In this document: piece after piece, positions 63,999 to 64,000 of the stretch
How positions within the stretch are numbered: the first letter of the stretch is position 1
Layout: every line of letters begins with the position of its first letter
Assembly: GCF_000829055.1 (NCBI RefSeq)
Contig: NZ_AP012544.1
Span: forward strand, 868,001 to 932,000
DNA length: 64,000 nt
From: Lacticaseibacillus casei DSM 20011 = JCM 1134 = ATCC 393
GTDB lineage: Bacteria > Bacillota > Bacilli > Lactobacillales > Lactobacillaceae
Direction: 5' to 3'
Program-made: the position numbers and the translations under genes
The notes under the pieces: generated by a model
Told to the model about the DNA's origin: nothing
Seen by the model: the letters and a program-made list of their open reading frames with translations, nothing else
Database searches by the model: none

Positions 63999-64000
63999 TG

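Overview
The window is a chromosomal segment of a low-to-mid GC Gram-positive lactic acid bacterium, most likely of the Lacticaseibacillus casei/paracasei/rhamnosus group. This rests on the glycolytic block cggR-gap-pgk-tpi-eno, the run secG-esterase-rnr-smpB, the cdaA-cdaR-glmM-glmS block, Gram-positive ribosome binding sites (AGGAGG type), frequent TTG/GTG starts, and IS30/IS3-type insertion sequences. No rRNA, intact tRNA or CRISPR array was seen. I cannot name the species from the sequence alone.

Layout. 1-1600: the end of an IS30 copy, then a gene-poor stretch with what may be the tail of a phage-type integrase and a tRNA-like attachment core. 1634-7288: the glycolytic regulator CggR and four lower-glycolysis enzymes, with a clear tandem CggR operator before cggR. 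7429-13867: ClC transporter, small membrane protein, SecG, a frameshifted carboxylesterase, RNase R and SmpB. 14360-25361: maltose/maltodextrin use. A GH13 enzyme, a GH65 maltose phosphorylase and beta-phosphoglucomutase are on the plus strand, and a complete sugar ABC importer (ATPase, two permeases, lipoprotein) is on the minus strand. Between them lie a small membrane protein/XRE pair and an RNase J-like metallo-hydrolase. 25660-37372: GNAT, LURP-one-related protein, HAD phosphatase, ung-pta-tsaE, an ABC exporter whose permease is frameshifted, an exonuclease pair, murB and a CPA1 antiporter. 37642-43778: a regulator plus potABCD operon for polyamine uptake whose potD is split by an IS3-family element. 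44001-49840: a P-type cation ATPase and a TetR-controlled ABC exporter. 50163-55619: c-di-AMP synthesis and amino-sugar synthesis (cdaA, cdaR, glmM, glmS). 55756-58928: PepF, VanZ-like protein, YebC. 59055-63919: the comG competence pilus operon whose comGF is split by a second IS30-type element.

The most interesting material is non-coding. Two different families of structured intergenic repeat occur, each in two diverged copies. Family 1 is 118 bp (13255-13372 and 49958-50075). Its copies differ at 21 positions by hand count, and ten of these form five compensatory base-pair changes in one long imperfect hairpin. Family 2 is about 220 bp (13982-14204, and inverted at 32544-32759). It folds into a long closing stem plus two side hairpins whose stems have been rewritten while pairing is kept. 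Both look selected for, or propagated as, folded RNA or DNA.

Four genes are broken: the esterase (extra G in a G run), the ABC permease (frameshift near its N-terminus), potD (IS3 family, 3-bp target duplication) and comGF (IS30 family, 14-bp direct repeat). If these are real, the strain has lost PotABCD polyamine uptake and probably the competence pseudopilus. All coordinates, alignments and pairings were worked out by eye.
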